Positions 7,922 to 16,644 of a stretch of DNA of 64,000 nucleotides are shown here, in pieces. The position numbers and the translations under genes were made by a program. Origin of the DNA: an uncultured Oscillospiraceae bacterium. GTDB lineage: Bacteria > Bacillota > Clostridia > Oscillospirales > Oscillospiraceae. The notes beneath the pieces are model-generated. The model searched no databases. It was not told the origin of the DNA and saw only the letters and a list, made by a program, of their open reading frames with translations. The stretch spans positions 1-64,000 of the forward strand of contig CAJUQS010000164.1 of NCBI GenBank assembly GCA_910588365.1, given 5' to 3'. Numbering within the stretch: the stretch's first letter is position 1; each line of letters opens with the position of its first letter.

Positions 7922-9136
7922 CTATTGGATCTGTTTCAGCTGTTCCATCGTCTCCCGAATGCGCTCCAGGAGGGCGCCGGGGAGGGGGAGGCGTTCCAGC
8001 TGGGGGCCGTTCGGCGCCACGCGGTTCTGGGCGCCCATGAAGACGCCGTCCAGGTAGGTGGAGGAGCAGTGCCACGCCCCCCGGAGGCACCCCAGCAGGC
8101 TCAGGGCGCCGGAGGAGAGGGCGGGGGCGACGTAGGGCTTGTAGCCCAGCTGGCGCATGTCCAGGTTGGCGTGTTTGGTCTTTTCCGTCAGCTCCCGGGA
8201 GAGGGCGTCGTCATAGCGGGAGACGGAGTTTGCCACGATCAGGCCCTCGCCGTGGGGCCCGAAGGTCCTGCCATCAATGAGGAAATCCACAAACCGGGGA
8301 TCCTTTTCCGCGTAGTATCTGGCACGGGCGTTCATAACGCCCAGGCCGAAGCCCCGGACCTGGTAGGGGAACAGCCCTTTGTAATCCAGTTCTCCGTTCT
8401 CGTTCCGGTTGCTCTCCAGCAGTGCCGCCCGGCACAGGGGGTCCACCGGGTCGCTGACCACGCAGAACATGCCCTTGAAGCCCGCCTCCCGGGCCATGCG
8501 GCCATAGCTGGCCGCCAGGGGCCGGTTGAGCTCGTACTGGGCCATGCGCACGTCGCCGTCCTTCACCGCCGTGTCCGGCACGAACCGGGAGGCGCAGAAC
8601 AGAAACACGTCGCAGCCGAACACGTCCTCGGGCTTCACAATCTTCACCCGGGGGAAGGGGACGGCGATCTGGCCCAGCTCGAACTCCCAGCGCTGGGGAA
8701 CGTTCTCCCGGACATCGCACAGGCCCAGGGTGGAGATCACGTCCCCGCCCAGGAGCTTCAGGCCCATGGCCAGGGTGCTGCCCACGTCCCCCAGGGCCAG
8801 CAGGTTGACCCGGACCTTGTCCCCTCTGGGCGGCAGGTCCAGCAGCTCCTCCCAGCGGGGGTGGGCGGCGTTGACGGCCCGGACCCGTTTTTGGGCGATG
8901 GCCCGGGCCAGGTCCGCCGGGACCTCCCGGGACGGCTGGGCGGTGGTCAGGACCTCCGGCCCCTCGTCCGCCGTGAGCTGGGACGGGTGGGTCACGGCGA
9001 AGGTCTCCCGGCCCGTGAGGGGCGGGCGGCGGAACAGGAAAAGGATTTCGCCCTCGTCCGGCAATTCCGCCAGAGGCTGGCCGGGAAGGTCTACTAAACC
9101 GCATATCACGCGATTTTTATACAGGCTGTATTGCAT
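7922..9136 (-). CDS. Malate/lactate dehydrogenase-like protein with extra N-terminal domain
   Basis: 404 residues. The first ~110 residues are not recognised. From there a Rossmann domain starts (VRVNLLALGDVGSTLAMGLK), followed by lactate/malate dehydrogenase landmarks: VVSDPVDPL, an arginine in GVMNARARYY where the substrate-binding arginine sits, and GPHGEG for the catalytic histidine loop (GEHG in lactate dehydrogenase). An NAD-dependent 2-hydroxyacid dehydrogenase is likely, but the N-terminal extension and divergent glycine loop leave the substrate open. The ATG at 9136 is used because GGAGG lies 7 bases upstream, inside the last codons of the preceding giant gene, so the two are translated as a unit. 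Confidence 0.75.
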   Translation of the reverse strand: MQYSLYKNRVICGLVDLPGQPLAELPDEGEILFLFRRPPLTGRETFAVTHPSQLTADEGPEVLTTAQPSREVPADLARAIAQKRVRAVNAAHPRWEELLDLPPRGDKVRVNLLALGDVGSTLAMGLKLLGGDVISTLGLCDVRENVPQRWEFELGQIAVPFPRVKIVKPEDVFGCDVFLFCASRFVPDTAVKDGDVRMAQYELNRPLAASYGRMAREAGFKGMFCVVSDPVDPLCRAALLESNRNENGELDYKGLFPYQVRGFGLGVMNARARYYAEKDPRFVDFLIDGRTFGPHGEGLIVANSVSRYDDALSRELTEKTKHANLDMRQLGYKPYVAPALSSGALSLLGCLRGAWHCSSTYLDGVFMGAQNRVAPNGPQLERLPLPGALLERIRETMEQLKQIQ

Positions 9137-9137
9137 T

Positions 9138-12100
9138 TTATCCTCCAATGACGATTTTTACGCTGGCCTTCAGCCGCTTGAGCATCTCAATGTCGTTGTC
9201 CAAGTAGGTGGAGGCGGCGCGGCTGAGGTCGTAGGACATGCAGCTGCCCTTGTCCGGGCACAGGGGCAGAATGACCGCCTCGCCCAGGCGGCTGAGGGTG
9301 AGGTTGCGGGCGTAGAGGGCGCGGTACTCTGTCTCCAGGGTGAGCAGGATGTCCCGGGCGTTCTCCAGGCAGACCAGGGAGAGGCGGTAGGTGGAGCCGT
9401 CGGCGCAGTCCTCGGAGAAATCCGGGGCGGCGTAGGGGAAGATGCGGTTCACCGCCGGCTGGAGCCCCCCGGCCATGGGCTCCTCCCGGCGGACGGTGTC
9501 GCCGCCGATGAAGGGATAGAGGGTGGACTCCACGAAGCGCATACGGAGGTTTGGCAGGTAGTAGACGCTGTCCACGGGCAGGCCCAGCTGCTCCATGGTG
9601 TCCCGGCCCACGCCGGTGAGGTAGCCCACCAGCACCTGTCGGACCTGGGCCCCGTTCTCCCTGAGCAGGGGGGCGATGCGGCGGATGCGCTTGCCGTCGT
9701 GGAGCATGTCGTCCACCAGGATGACCGGCCGGTCGAAGGCGCGGATGGTGCGCACCTGGTCGGGCAGGGAGGCGTAGAAGGGGTAGGACTCGATGGAGGA
9801 CCGGGAGAGGTCCGGCTCGTAGACCTTGTCGGTGTGGAGGGTCTTGGTGACGGTGTTGGGCACCGCCACGCCCCGGAGGATCTTTCCGAAGGGCACGCAG
9901 ATACACTCCCCCAGCGAGCGGGGGACGGCGGGCTCAGGGGGGACGCCGTTGCAGGCGGCGATCCGCCGCAGGAGGCGCTGGTAGGTGACACCGGCGGACA
10001 TGGACAGCACCAGGCACCCGGGGTACATCTCCGTCAGTGCCTTTTGCAGCCGCCGGTGGGCGGCCGCCATGGCGGCCAGAACCCGGGGGTTGGAGGCAAA
10101 GGGGGCCTTGATGGCAGTGTTCACGTTGCGGGTGAGCACCACGGGGCGGCGCATGTCCACGCACAGCAGCTCCTGGTCCCCGCCGCCCACCGGCGCGGGG
10201 ACAAAGCCCTGCAGGGTGAGGACCTCACGGACGCTGGCCGCGGCGGCCTCCGCCGGGCAGAACAGGGCGTAGGTGTACTCCTGGCGCAGGGCCAGGGTGA
10301 GGACCTCGGTCAGCAGCAGCTGGCACAGCTCCAGCTGTCCGGCCCCCCTGGGGACATAGATGCCGCTGATGACCAGGGCCCGGCCGCCGGTCTGGGCCCG
10401 GACGTAGGCGCTGAGGTCCGCGCTGCCCAGCCGGGAGAACAGCTGGTGGGAGTCCAGGCACCGGAAGCTGGCAAAGCCCAGGGCGGCCCCGCCCTCCCCC
10501 TGCCGCAGGATGTAGAGGTGGTCCCCCAGCCCCCGCAGGCGGTCAAGCAGTCCGCCGGGGTCCGGGTGTCCGGCCAGAACCGCGCGCCCCAGCAGCGTCC
10601 CAACCTCCTCCGTCAGATCCAGGCAGTGCTGGAAGCTCAGCTCCTCCACCCGCAGCAGGGGCTTATCCAGGGGCTCGCGGAGGTAGAGGCCCAGGCGGTA
10701 GATGAGCTCCTGGGCCACGGGGTCGATGAGGTTGGAGATGTCCCGGCCCTGGTCGATGGCCTCCCGGATGCGGGTGGAGCTGATCTCCTCCAGGTGGGGG
10801 GGCAGCGTCAGCTCCGTCACCCGGCCGGTGATGGCGCTGTAGTCCGGGCGGATCTCCCCGTCCCCGTCGCTCCGGCGGAAAATGATGTGCTCAAAGGTGT
10901 GGATGGAGTGCTCCTCGGGGGCCTTCCGGTAAGAGGAGGCATTGGCCACCACGTCGCTGCCCACCACCACGGCCACCTCCCGGCCGGGGAAAGCGGCGCG
11001 CAAAGCCGCCAGATTGGCCGGGTTGGCGATGTTCACCGGGAAGTCCTCGGGGAAGCTGTGGACGTGGAACTCGTCCGCCGTGGAGATGGCGGCGATGCGC
11101 CGGCGGATGCGGTGGGGCTGGGTCTTCTTGGACCAGGAGAACTCGTCCACCGCCAGCAGCACCTCGTACCCCAGATCCCGGATGGCCCGGACGATGCCCT
11201 TGTGGGAGAGGGTGAAGGGGTCGAAGGTGCCGGGGAAAAAGGCCACGGGCCGGGGCTCCTCGAAGGTGAAGCCGCCGTGGAGGATCTCCTGCTCCGTGAG
11301 GAAGCGGTAGATCCGCCCCAGCATGGCGGCCCGGTAGTAGAAGGTGAGCTCGCCCCCCTGGTCCTCCCCGATGAGTGCCAGGATTTTTTTCAGGGTGAGC
11401 AGGAAGGCCCGCCGCTTCTCGTGGAGGCCCAGATTCTCGGAGCCGAACACATGGCGGCCCAGGACGAACAGCGCCTCCTGGCGCACCTCGGCCCGGAACC
11501 CGGCCAGCCCCTTGAGCAGCATCCCCAGCAGCCGTTCCCGGCGGCGGCGGTAGACCGCGTCCTCCTCCGGGAAGCGGACCCGGTAGGTGTCGTACTCCTC
11601 GTAGATGACGCCCACGGTGTCCAGGGCGGCGGAGACCACGCGGCCGTTGGAGGAGCACAGGTAGTCCTCGATGAGCTCGCCCAGCAGCTCCTCCAGCTGC
11701 TGGGGCGGCAGCCACAGGCAGAACCGGCCCAGATAGCCGGGGATATACTTGGAGAACTCCTGCTGTCCGATCTCCAGCCCCCGCCCCAGCTCCACGGCCA
11801 CCTCGTTGCGCTCCTCCGGCGTGAGCAGCGGGGCGGCGGCCAGCAGGGCGTTTCCGGCGGCGTGGCGCACGGTGACCCGGTCGCTGACCTTCACCAGGTT
11901 GGTCAGGTGGGTGGCGATGTGCAGCAGGTGCCCGCCGCCGCTCTGGGCGAAGCGGGTGAGCAGGCGGATGTTGACCTCCTTGATGATCCAGGGGGTGGCG
12001 GTCTTCAGGTTGTCCAGGAAGATCTCGGACACCGTCTCCTCGTCCAAGTCCGGGCCGCTCCCCGGTCCGGCCATCTCCGCCGCCGTGGTGTCCCGCAGCA

Positions 12101-13958
12101 GCTCCAGGGATCGGCACCCGGAGCAGTCCACGTCCCGCAGGGCGTGGAGGATGATGTCCTGGGTGGCGATGGCGGGGCGCAGGTAGTCCAGCAGCAGCAC
12201 CGCCGCCGCCCGGACGGCCGCGTCCTCCCGCTCCGCCAGGGTCTGCGCCACGCCCAGCAGCTCGTAGCGCTGCCGGTCGGCCAGCACCTCCAGGGGCAGG
12301 GCCGTGGCGGTCTCCAGCAGCTGGAAGGCCGTCTCGTCCTCCAGCCGCTCGGGCCGGCGGTAGTAGCGCAGAAACGCCTTGAGAAACTCCCCCCGCCGAT
12401 CCGGCTCGCACTTTTCCAGCAGGGAGTTGACCACCATCTTCAGCGTGAAGTTGACCCACCGCCGGTGCTGGGGCATCAGCTTGTGGTCCGGGTGGATGAT
12501 TTTTTCCAGGTAGAGCTTCCACTGATCGATATCCGTGACTGCCCGGCTGTCCGGGGTCCAGCCGGCGGGCTTCTCCTTCACGTACCCGGCGTGGAACCGG
12601 GCGATGATCTCCCCCATGAGGGCGGCGGCCTGGCGGCGGATGTCCCCCTCCCGGTGCATCAGCAGCTCGTAGAGGAAGGCCAGGGTCTGGACCTTCTGGG
12701 GCAGGCTCAGATAGACGGAGTAGGACTCAAACACGCCCAGGTATGCCCGCAGCTTCCTCCAGTCGGTCTCCCCCCGCGCCAGCTCCAGCAGGCTGGCGAA
12801 GCTCCGCTGCCCGGTCAGGCGGCTCATCAGCGCCACGTTGTGCTCCACGCCCAGCAGGCGCAGGGCCTCCACGGCCTCGGACTGCTCCATGAGCGCCACG
12901 TCCTTTTTGGGGGCGGGCCCGGCGGAGGCGCCGGAGAGGGTGGTGTCCACCCCCAGGCTGACCATGTAGCGCTCAAAGTCCCGCAGCTTGGCGTAGACGA
13001 AGGTATAGCGGGTCCGCTTCTCCTCGGTGACGTTGTCCAGCTTGCTGAGGATCACGTCGAAGGCGTCCTTCAATGTGGAGATTTTGGTGATCTCCCGGCC
13101 GTCGGGCCCCCGCTCCTGCTTCACCCGGAAGTCGGCGTAGATGAGCACCAGGGACTCAATGGACAGGTAGTCCAGCTCCAGGTCCCAGACCGAGTGGTTG
13201 GCGGCCACGTAGCCGATATCCGACATGTGCCGCCGCCGGAACCAGAGGTCGGTATAGTAGTAGTGGAGGTAGGGCACCCGCTCCCCCGGCCGGCAGCCGA
13301 ACTTGCCGATGTCGTGGCCCGCGGCGCTGCCGGAGACCAGCCCCAGATCGATGGCCGCTCCGGCCCGCTTCAGATCCCGGGCCGCGCTGAGGGCGACGTG
13401 GTGGACCCCCGCGATGTGCTCCAGGGTGCGCCAGGGGGTGGCCTCCAGCCCCAGGCGCATCATCTCATAGACGTACTCCCGCCGGTAGGAGCGCAGGAAC
13501 AGCCGGTAGCTGTCCCGGTGGGCGCTGTCCGCCAGCTCCTCCTCCTCCAGCAGCTCCAGCTGCCACATGGGGTCCGCCGGCAGCTTGGCCCGCTCCGCGT
13601 CAAAGAGCACCTGGAGCAGGGAGAGGAAGAACACCGCCCCGGCGCCGTGCTCCTCCTGCCGCTGCTCAAAGGCCGGCTCCGGGAACATGGCTGTCCGGGC
13701 GAAGTCGTAGGTAAAGGCAATCCACCCCTCCTCCGGCTCCGGACTGAGGCGGCACAGCTCCTCCCGGCACAGCGCCAGCACGTCCCCGCACCGGATGCGG
13801 CTTCCGTCATAGAGCGGCACAAAGCGCTGAAGGTAGTTCTGTCCCTCCAGCAGCTCCGCCACCATCTCCCGGTGGGGCGCCAGATAGCGGAGGTTGGGCT
13901 GGGTGGTCAGCCGCCGAAGCAGGCTGGCCGTCATCTGCCGGATGCGTTTCTTGTTCAT
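9138..13958 (-). CDS. Giant multidomain protein: HD, helical repeats, NMN adenylyltransferase-like, GNAT, phosphoribosyltransferase-like
   Basis: 1606 residues in one frame. Residues ~180-260 carry an HD-type metal site (H186/H187, GHDIGKFG around 215-222, ANHSVWD). Residues ~380-900 look like helical HEAT-type repeats. Residues ~905-1110 match the nucleotidylyltransferase fold of NadD (FPGTFDPFTLSHKG, then SSTRIREAI as the ISSTxIR motif). Residues ~1120-1255 resemble a GNAT acetyltransferase (ALVISGIYVPRGAGQLELCQ). Residues ~1280-1510 contain a PRPP-loop-like VILVDDMLHDGKR. The start is ATG 13958 with AGGAGG upstream. The downstream gene is a dehydrogenase-like protein whose RBS lies in this gene's last codons. 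A role in nucleotide or NAD metabolism is only an inference. Confidence 0.8.
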   Translation of the reverse strand: MNKKRIRQMTASLLRRLTTQPNLRYLAPHREMVAELLEGQNYLQRFVPLYDGSRIRCGDVLALCREELCRLSPEPEEGWIAFTYDFARTAMFPEPAFEQRQEEHGAGAVFFLSLLQVLFDAERAKLPADPMWQLELLEEEELADSAHRDSYRLFLRSYRREYVYEMMRLGLEATPWRTLEHIAGVHHVALSAARDLKRAGAAIDLGLVSGSAAGHDIGKFGCRPGERVPYLHYYYTDLWFRRRHMSDIGYVAANHSVWDLELDYLSIESLVLIYADFRVKQERGPDGREITKISTLKDAFDVILSKLDNVTEEKRTRYTFVYAKLRDFERYMVSLGVDTTLSGASAGPAPKKDVALMEQSEAVEALRLLGVEHNVALMSRLTGQRSFASLLELARGETDWRKLRAYLGVFESYSVYLSLPQKVQTLAFLYELLMHREGDIRRQAAALMGEIIARFHAGYVKEKPAGWTPDSRAVTDIDQWKLYLEKIIHPDHKLMPQHRRWVNFTLKMVVNSLLEKCEPDRRGEFLKAFLRYYRRPERLEDETAFQLLETATALPLEVLADRQRYELLGVAQTLAEREDAAVRAAAVLLLDYLRPAIATQDIILHALRDVDCSGCRSLELLRDTTAAEMAGPGSGPDLDEETVSEIFLDNLKTATPWIIKEVNIRLLTRFAQSGGGHLLHIATHLTNLVKVSDRVTVRHAAGNALLAAAPLLTPEERNEVAVELGRGLEIGQQEFSKYIPGYLGRFCLWLPPQQLEELLGELIEDYLCSSNGRVVSAALDTVGVIYEEYDTYRVRFPEEDAVYRRRRERLLGMLLKGLAGFRAEVRQEALFVLGRHVFGSENLGLHEKRRAFLLTLKKILALIGEDQGGELTFYYRAAMLGRIYRFLTEQEILHGGFTFEEPRPVAFFPGTFDPFTLSHKGIVRAIRDLGYEVLLAVDEFSWSKKTQPHRIRRRIAAISTADEFHVHSFPEDFPVNIANPANLAALRAAFPGREVAVVVGSDVVANASSYRKAPEEHSIHTFEHIIFRRSDGDGEIRPDYSAITGRVTELTLPPHLEEISSTRIREAIDQGRDISNLIDPVAQELIYRLGLYLREPLDKPLLRVEELSFQHCLDLTEEVGTLLGRAVLAGHPDPGGLLDRLRGLGDHLYILRQGEGGAALGFASFRCLDSHQLFSRLGSADLSAYVRAQTGGRALVISGIYVPRGAGQLELCQLLLTEVLTLALRQEYTYALFCPAEAAAASVREVLTLQGFVPAPVGGGDQELLCVDMRRPVVLTRNVNTAIKAPFASNPRVLAAMAAAHRRLQKALTEMYPGCLVLSMSAGVTYQRLLRRIAACNGVPPEPAVPRSLGECICVPFGKILRGVAVPNTVTKTLHTDKVYEPDLSRSSIESYPFYASLPDQVRTIRAFDRPVILVDDMLHDGKRIRRIAPLLRENGAQVRQVLVGYLTGVGRDTMEQLGLPVDSVYYLPNLRMRFVESTLYPFIGGDTVRREEPMAGGLQPAVNRIFPYAAPDFSEDCADGSTYRLSLVCLENARDILLTLETEYRALYARNLTLSRLGEAVILPLCPDKGSCMSYDLSRAASTYLDNDIEMLKRLKASVKIVIGG

Positions 13959-13982
13959 GGGAGCGCCTCCTTGTTGGTATCC

Positions 13983-14042
13983 ATCCTTTTTCTTGAAAGA
14001 AAAAGGATCAAAAAGAACTTTTTGCGCGAAACTGCGTTTCGC
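13983..14042 (+). repeat. BH-5, two-hairpin element
   Basis: Stem I ATCCTTTTTCTT/AAGAAAAAGGAT with GAAA-type loop, linker CAAAAAGAACTTTTTGC, stem II GCGAAAC/GTTTCGC. It lies antisense just upstream of the giant gene's start. Confidence 0.75.
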
Positions 14043-14212
14043 TTTTGTCCAGGATACATTATGCACCAAGTCCCGGCGAGAAGCAAGGGGCATGGCGGAA
14101 AATTTCCGGGAAGCGGACCCGTTTCCCTGGAAATTCCCGGCAGTTGGGCGGAAAATCCTGCAATACCGCCGTCTCCGGCCGCGCCACCGGACACGGACGC
14201 GGGGTAGGTGAT

Positions 14213-14285
14213 GATCCTTTTCTTTTATTCATAAAAGAAAAGGATCAAAAGACAACACTTTTTGCGGCGAAACTGTCGTTTCGCC
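14213..14285 (+). repeat. BH-6, two-hairpin element
   Basis: Stem I GATCCTTTTCTTTTAT/ATAAAAGAAAAGGATC, linker AAAAGACAACACTTTTTG, stem II GGCGAAAC/GTTTCGCC. Confidence 0.75.
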
Positions 14286-14330
14286 TTTGTTTCCCCCGTT
14301 CTATTTGACCGCAAAGCTTTCTCTTTGCTG

Positions 14331-14374
14331 AAGGGCCCGTCTACCCAGGTATTCCGGTAGACGGGCCCTTCAGC
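14331..14374. terminator. Strong hairpin, possible bidirectional terminator
   Basis: Stem CTGAAGGGCCCGTCTACC with its perfect complement around an 8-10 base loop. No clear U-tract on either side, so terminator activity is uncertain. Confidence 0.45.
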
Positions 14375-14419
14375 GGCGCGGGTGCGCCGCGGCCAGGGCA
14401 GGACCCCAGCGGACACAAA

Positions 14420-14490
14420 GGCAAAGCTGCGCTTTGCCGCAAAAAGTTTTTCTTTTTGATACTTTTTCTTTGTTCACAAAGAAAAAGTAT
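14420..14490 (-). repeat. BH-7, two-hairpin 3'-end element
   Basis: Reads leftwards six bases after the amylosucrase stop: stem I ATACTTTTTCTTTG/CAAAGAAAAAGTAT, linker, stem II GGCAAAGC/GCTTTGCC. Confidence 0.75.
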
Positions 14491-14496
14491 GATCAC

Positions 14497-16638
14497 CTAT
14501 GTATCATCCCGCAGCAGCCAGGCGAAGCCGTTGGGCCAAAGCTGGACAGCGCGGATCTGGTCGTAGTGGGCGCCGTACATCAGCTCCGTATAGCCGCCGT
14601 CCCGGTTTACCCCGGCGGTGACAAAGTCGGAGCTGAAGTTAAACAGGCACACCAGCTCCCGGTCCCCCATCCTCCGGCACAGGGCCAGCACATGGCGGCT
14701 GCCGCTGTCCTCCACCCAGACATCGGCCCTGGCGTCGAAGCAGGGCTCCCCGGCCCGGATCTGCTCCAGCCGCCGAAGACCCTGGAACTGCTTGCCCTGG
14801 CGCGTTTCCCCGTCGGAGCGGAGCGCCGCCAGATCCCACTGGAAGTTCCCCCGGTGAATGTACCGGCTGTCCTCCCGCTTCTCGGGGTCGTCGTGGTAGG
14901 TGTAGTCGTTGAGCTGGCCCACCTCGTCCCCGCTATAGATGACGGGAATGCCGCTCTGGGAGAGCATCCACGCGTGGAGGGTCAGATCGCAGGCCACCGC
15001 CCGCTCCAGCTTGAAGGGATCCCCCTCGTAGTCCGCCGCCTCCACGCCGCACAGGGAGGCCGTGGTGCCGCAAAGCCGGGCGTCCCCCAGCCGGGGATCG
15101 TCGTTGTAGAGCTCCCCCCGTGCATCGCTGCCCGGCCATGCGCCGGTATAGTAGTCGTTGAGATATTTCTTATGGGCCGTCTCGTTGATGCCGAAGCTCC
15201 GGCCCAGCCAGCCGTAGTCCAGGCCCCAGCCGATGTCGTCGTGACAGCGGAGGTAGTTGAGGAACAGGAAGTCCTTGGGCAGGGAGCAGACCGTCTCCAT
15301 CTGCCGCCGGAGCAGGGACACGTCCCCGGTGGCCAGGGTGTGCCAGGTGGAGGCCATGGTGGTCACATTGTAGAGCATGTGGCACTCCGGCTTCTCCGGC
15401 GTGCCGAAGTAGGGCGCCACCTTGGCCGGCTCCATGACCACCTCCCCCAGCAGCAGGACGCTGGGACAGACCACCTCGCAGACGATGCGCAGCATCCTGG
15501 CCAGGGTATGTACCTGGGGCAGGTTCCGGCAGCTGGTGCCCAGCTCCTTCCAGATGTAGGGGATGGCGTCCAGCCGCACCACGTCGATGCCCCGGTTGGC
15601 GAGGTAGAGCATGTTCTCCGTCATGTCGTTGAACACCACGGGGTTGGCGTAGTTGAGATCCCACTGGTAGGGGTAGAAGTTGGTCATAACCGCCTGCCGG
15701 CAGTCGTCCAGCCAGGTGAAGCTGCCCGGCGCGGTGGTGGGGAACACCTGGGGCACCGTCTTCTCGAACTCCCCGGGGATGTCCCAGTTGTCATAGAAGA
15801 AGTACCGCTCCCGGTACCCCGGCTCCCCGGCCCGGGCCTTCCGGGCCCACGCGTGGTCCTCGCTGGTGTGGTTCATCACGAAGTCCATGCACAGGCTCAG
15901 CCCCTCCCTCCGGCAGGCGTCGGCCAGATGCTCCAGATCCTCCATGGTGCCCAGCTCCGGCTGGACCTTCCGGAAGTTGCTGACCGCGTAGCCGCCGTCG
16001 CTGCGCCCCCTGGGGGAGGCCAGCAGAGGCATCAGGTGCAGGTAGTTCACCCCGCACTCCTTGAAGTAGTCCAGACGCTCCTCCACGCCCTTCAGGTTTC
16101 CGGCAAAGGCGTTGACATACAGCATCATGCCCAGCAGGTCCCGCCGCCGGTACCAGTCGGGGTCTGCCTCGCGGACCTCGTCCTGCCGGCGCAGATCCTC
16201 CTTGCGCTCCTCCCAGCACCGCCGCAGCATCTCCAGGAAATAGCCGAAAGCGGCGGTATCGTTGTGGTAGATCTCACAGTAGAGCCACTTCAGCTCGTCG
16301 AGGTACCGGGCAAGGCGGCGGTCAAAGGCGCTCTCCGCCGCCGGGGCGCTCTTTACCGGCTCCTCTTTGACTGCCCCGGTTTTCTTCTGCGGCTTCTCTT
16401 TGTCTGCCCCGGTTTTCTTGACCGCCTTCTCCTTGACCGCCGCGGCCTTCTCTGCAGGCTTCTCTTTGACCGCCGGGGCCTTCTCCGCAGGCTTCTCCTC
16501 AGCCGCCGGGACCGGCTTCTCCGGCGCGGCGGCCGGCTGGAGGACGGACGCGGACGCCCGCTTGGCGGCCAGCTCCTTTTTGGCCGCGGCCTTCGCGCCG
16601 GCCTTCCTGGCCGCCGGTTTTTTCTCTGTCGTCTTCAT
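14497..16638 (-). CDS. Amylosucrase-like GH13 glucosyltransferase with Lys/Ala/Pro-rich N-terminal tail
   Basis: 713 residues. Residues ~110-713 follow amylosucrase (GH13 subfamily 4): YNDTAAFGYF-type helical start, LMPLLASPRGRSDGGYAV, the nucleophile in GIDVVRLDAIPYIWKE, the acid/base in LLGEVV and the third carboxylate in CHDDIGW. The enzyme moves glucose from sucrose to glucan and frees fructose, or hydrolyses sucrose. Residues 1-105 are an unusual histone H1-like tail of repeated KEKPAEKA and KKTGA blocks, absent from typical amylosucrases. No signal peptide, so it should be cytoplasmic. The next upstream gene, six bases away, is a fructokinase, which fits use of the released fructose. 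Confidence 0.88.
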   Translation of the reverse strand: MKTTEKKPAARKAGAKAAAKKELAAKRASASVLQPAAAPEKPVPAAEEKPAEKAPAVKEKPAEKAAAVKEKAVKKTGADKEKPQKKTGAVKEEPVKSAPAAESAFDRRLARYLDELKWLYCEIYHNDTAAFGYFLEMLRRCWEERKEDLRRQDEVREADPDWYRRRDLLGMMLYVNAFAGNLKGVEERLDYFKECGVNYLHLMPLLASPRGRSDGGYAVSNFRKVQPELGTMEDLEHLADACRREGLSLCMDFVMNHTSEDHAWARKARAGEPGYRERYFFYDNWDIPGEFEKTVPQVFPTTAPGSFTWLDDCRQAVMTNFYPYQWDLNYANPVVFNDMTENMLYLANRGIDVVRLDAIPYIWKELGTSCRNLPQVHTLARMLRIVCEVVCPSVLLLGEVVMEPAKVAPYFGTPEKPECHMLYNVTTMASTWHTLATGDVSLLRRQMETVCSLPKDFLFLNYLRCHDDIGWGLDYGWLGRSFGINETAHKKYLNDYYTGAWPGSDARGELYNDDPRLGDARLCGTTASLCGVEAADYEGDPFKLERAVACDLTLHAWMLSQSGIPVIYSGDEVGQLNDYTYHDDPEKREDSRYIHRGNFQWDLAALRSDGETRQGKQFQGLRRLEQIRAGEPCFDARADVWVEDSGSRHVLALCRRMGDRELVCLFNFSSDFVTAGVNRDGGYTELMYGAHYDQIRAVQLWPNGFAWLLRDDT

Positions 16639-16644
16639 ATTGGA

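Larger units (their letters stand above)
13959..14496. other. 538-base intergenic region with three BH copies
   Basis: Contains BH-5, BH-6 and BH-7 and a strong hairpin at 14331-14374. Between them, 14043-14212 shows no supported gene, so the two plus-oriented copies have no upstream gene to terminate. Confidence 0.5.

Noticed and set aside
8526..14207. A very long open frame on the plus strand (about 1890 codons) opposite the giant gene
   Set aside because: It is the antisense shadow of a GC-rich gene; its translation is Gly/Val/Gln/His-rich with no domain, and the reverse strand has recognisable motifs and an RBS.
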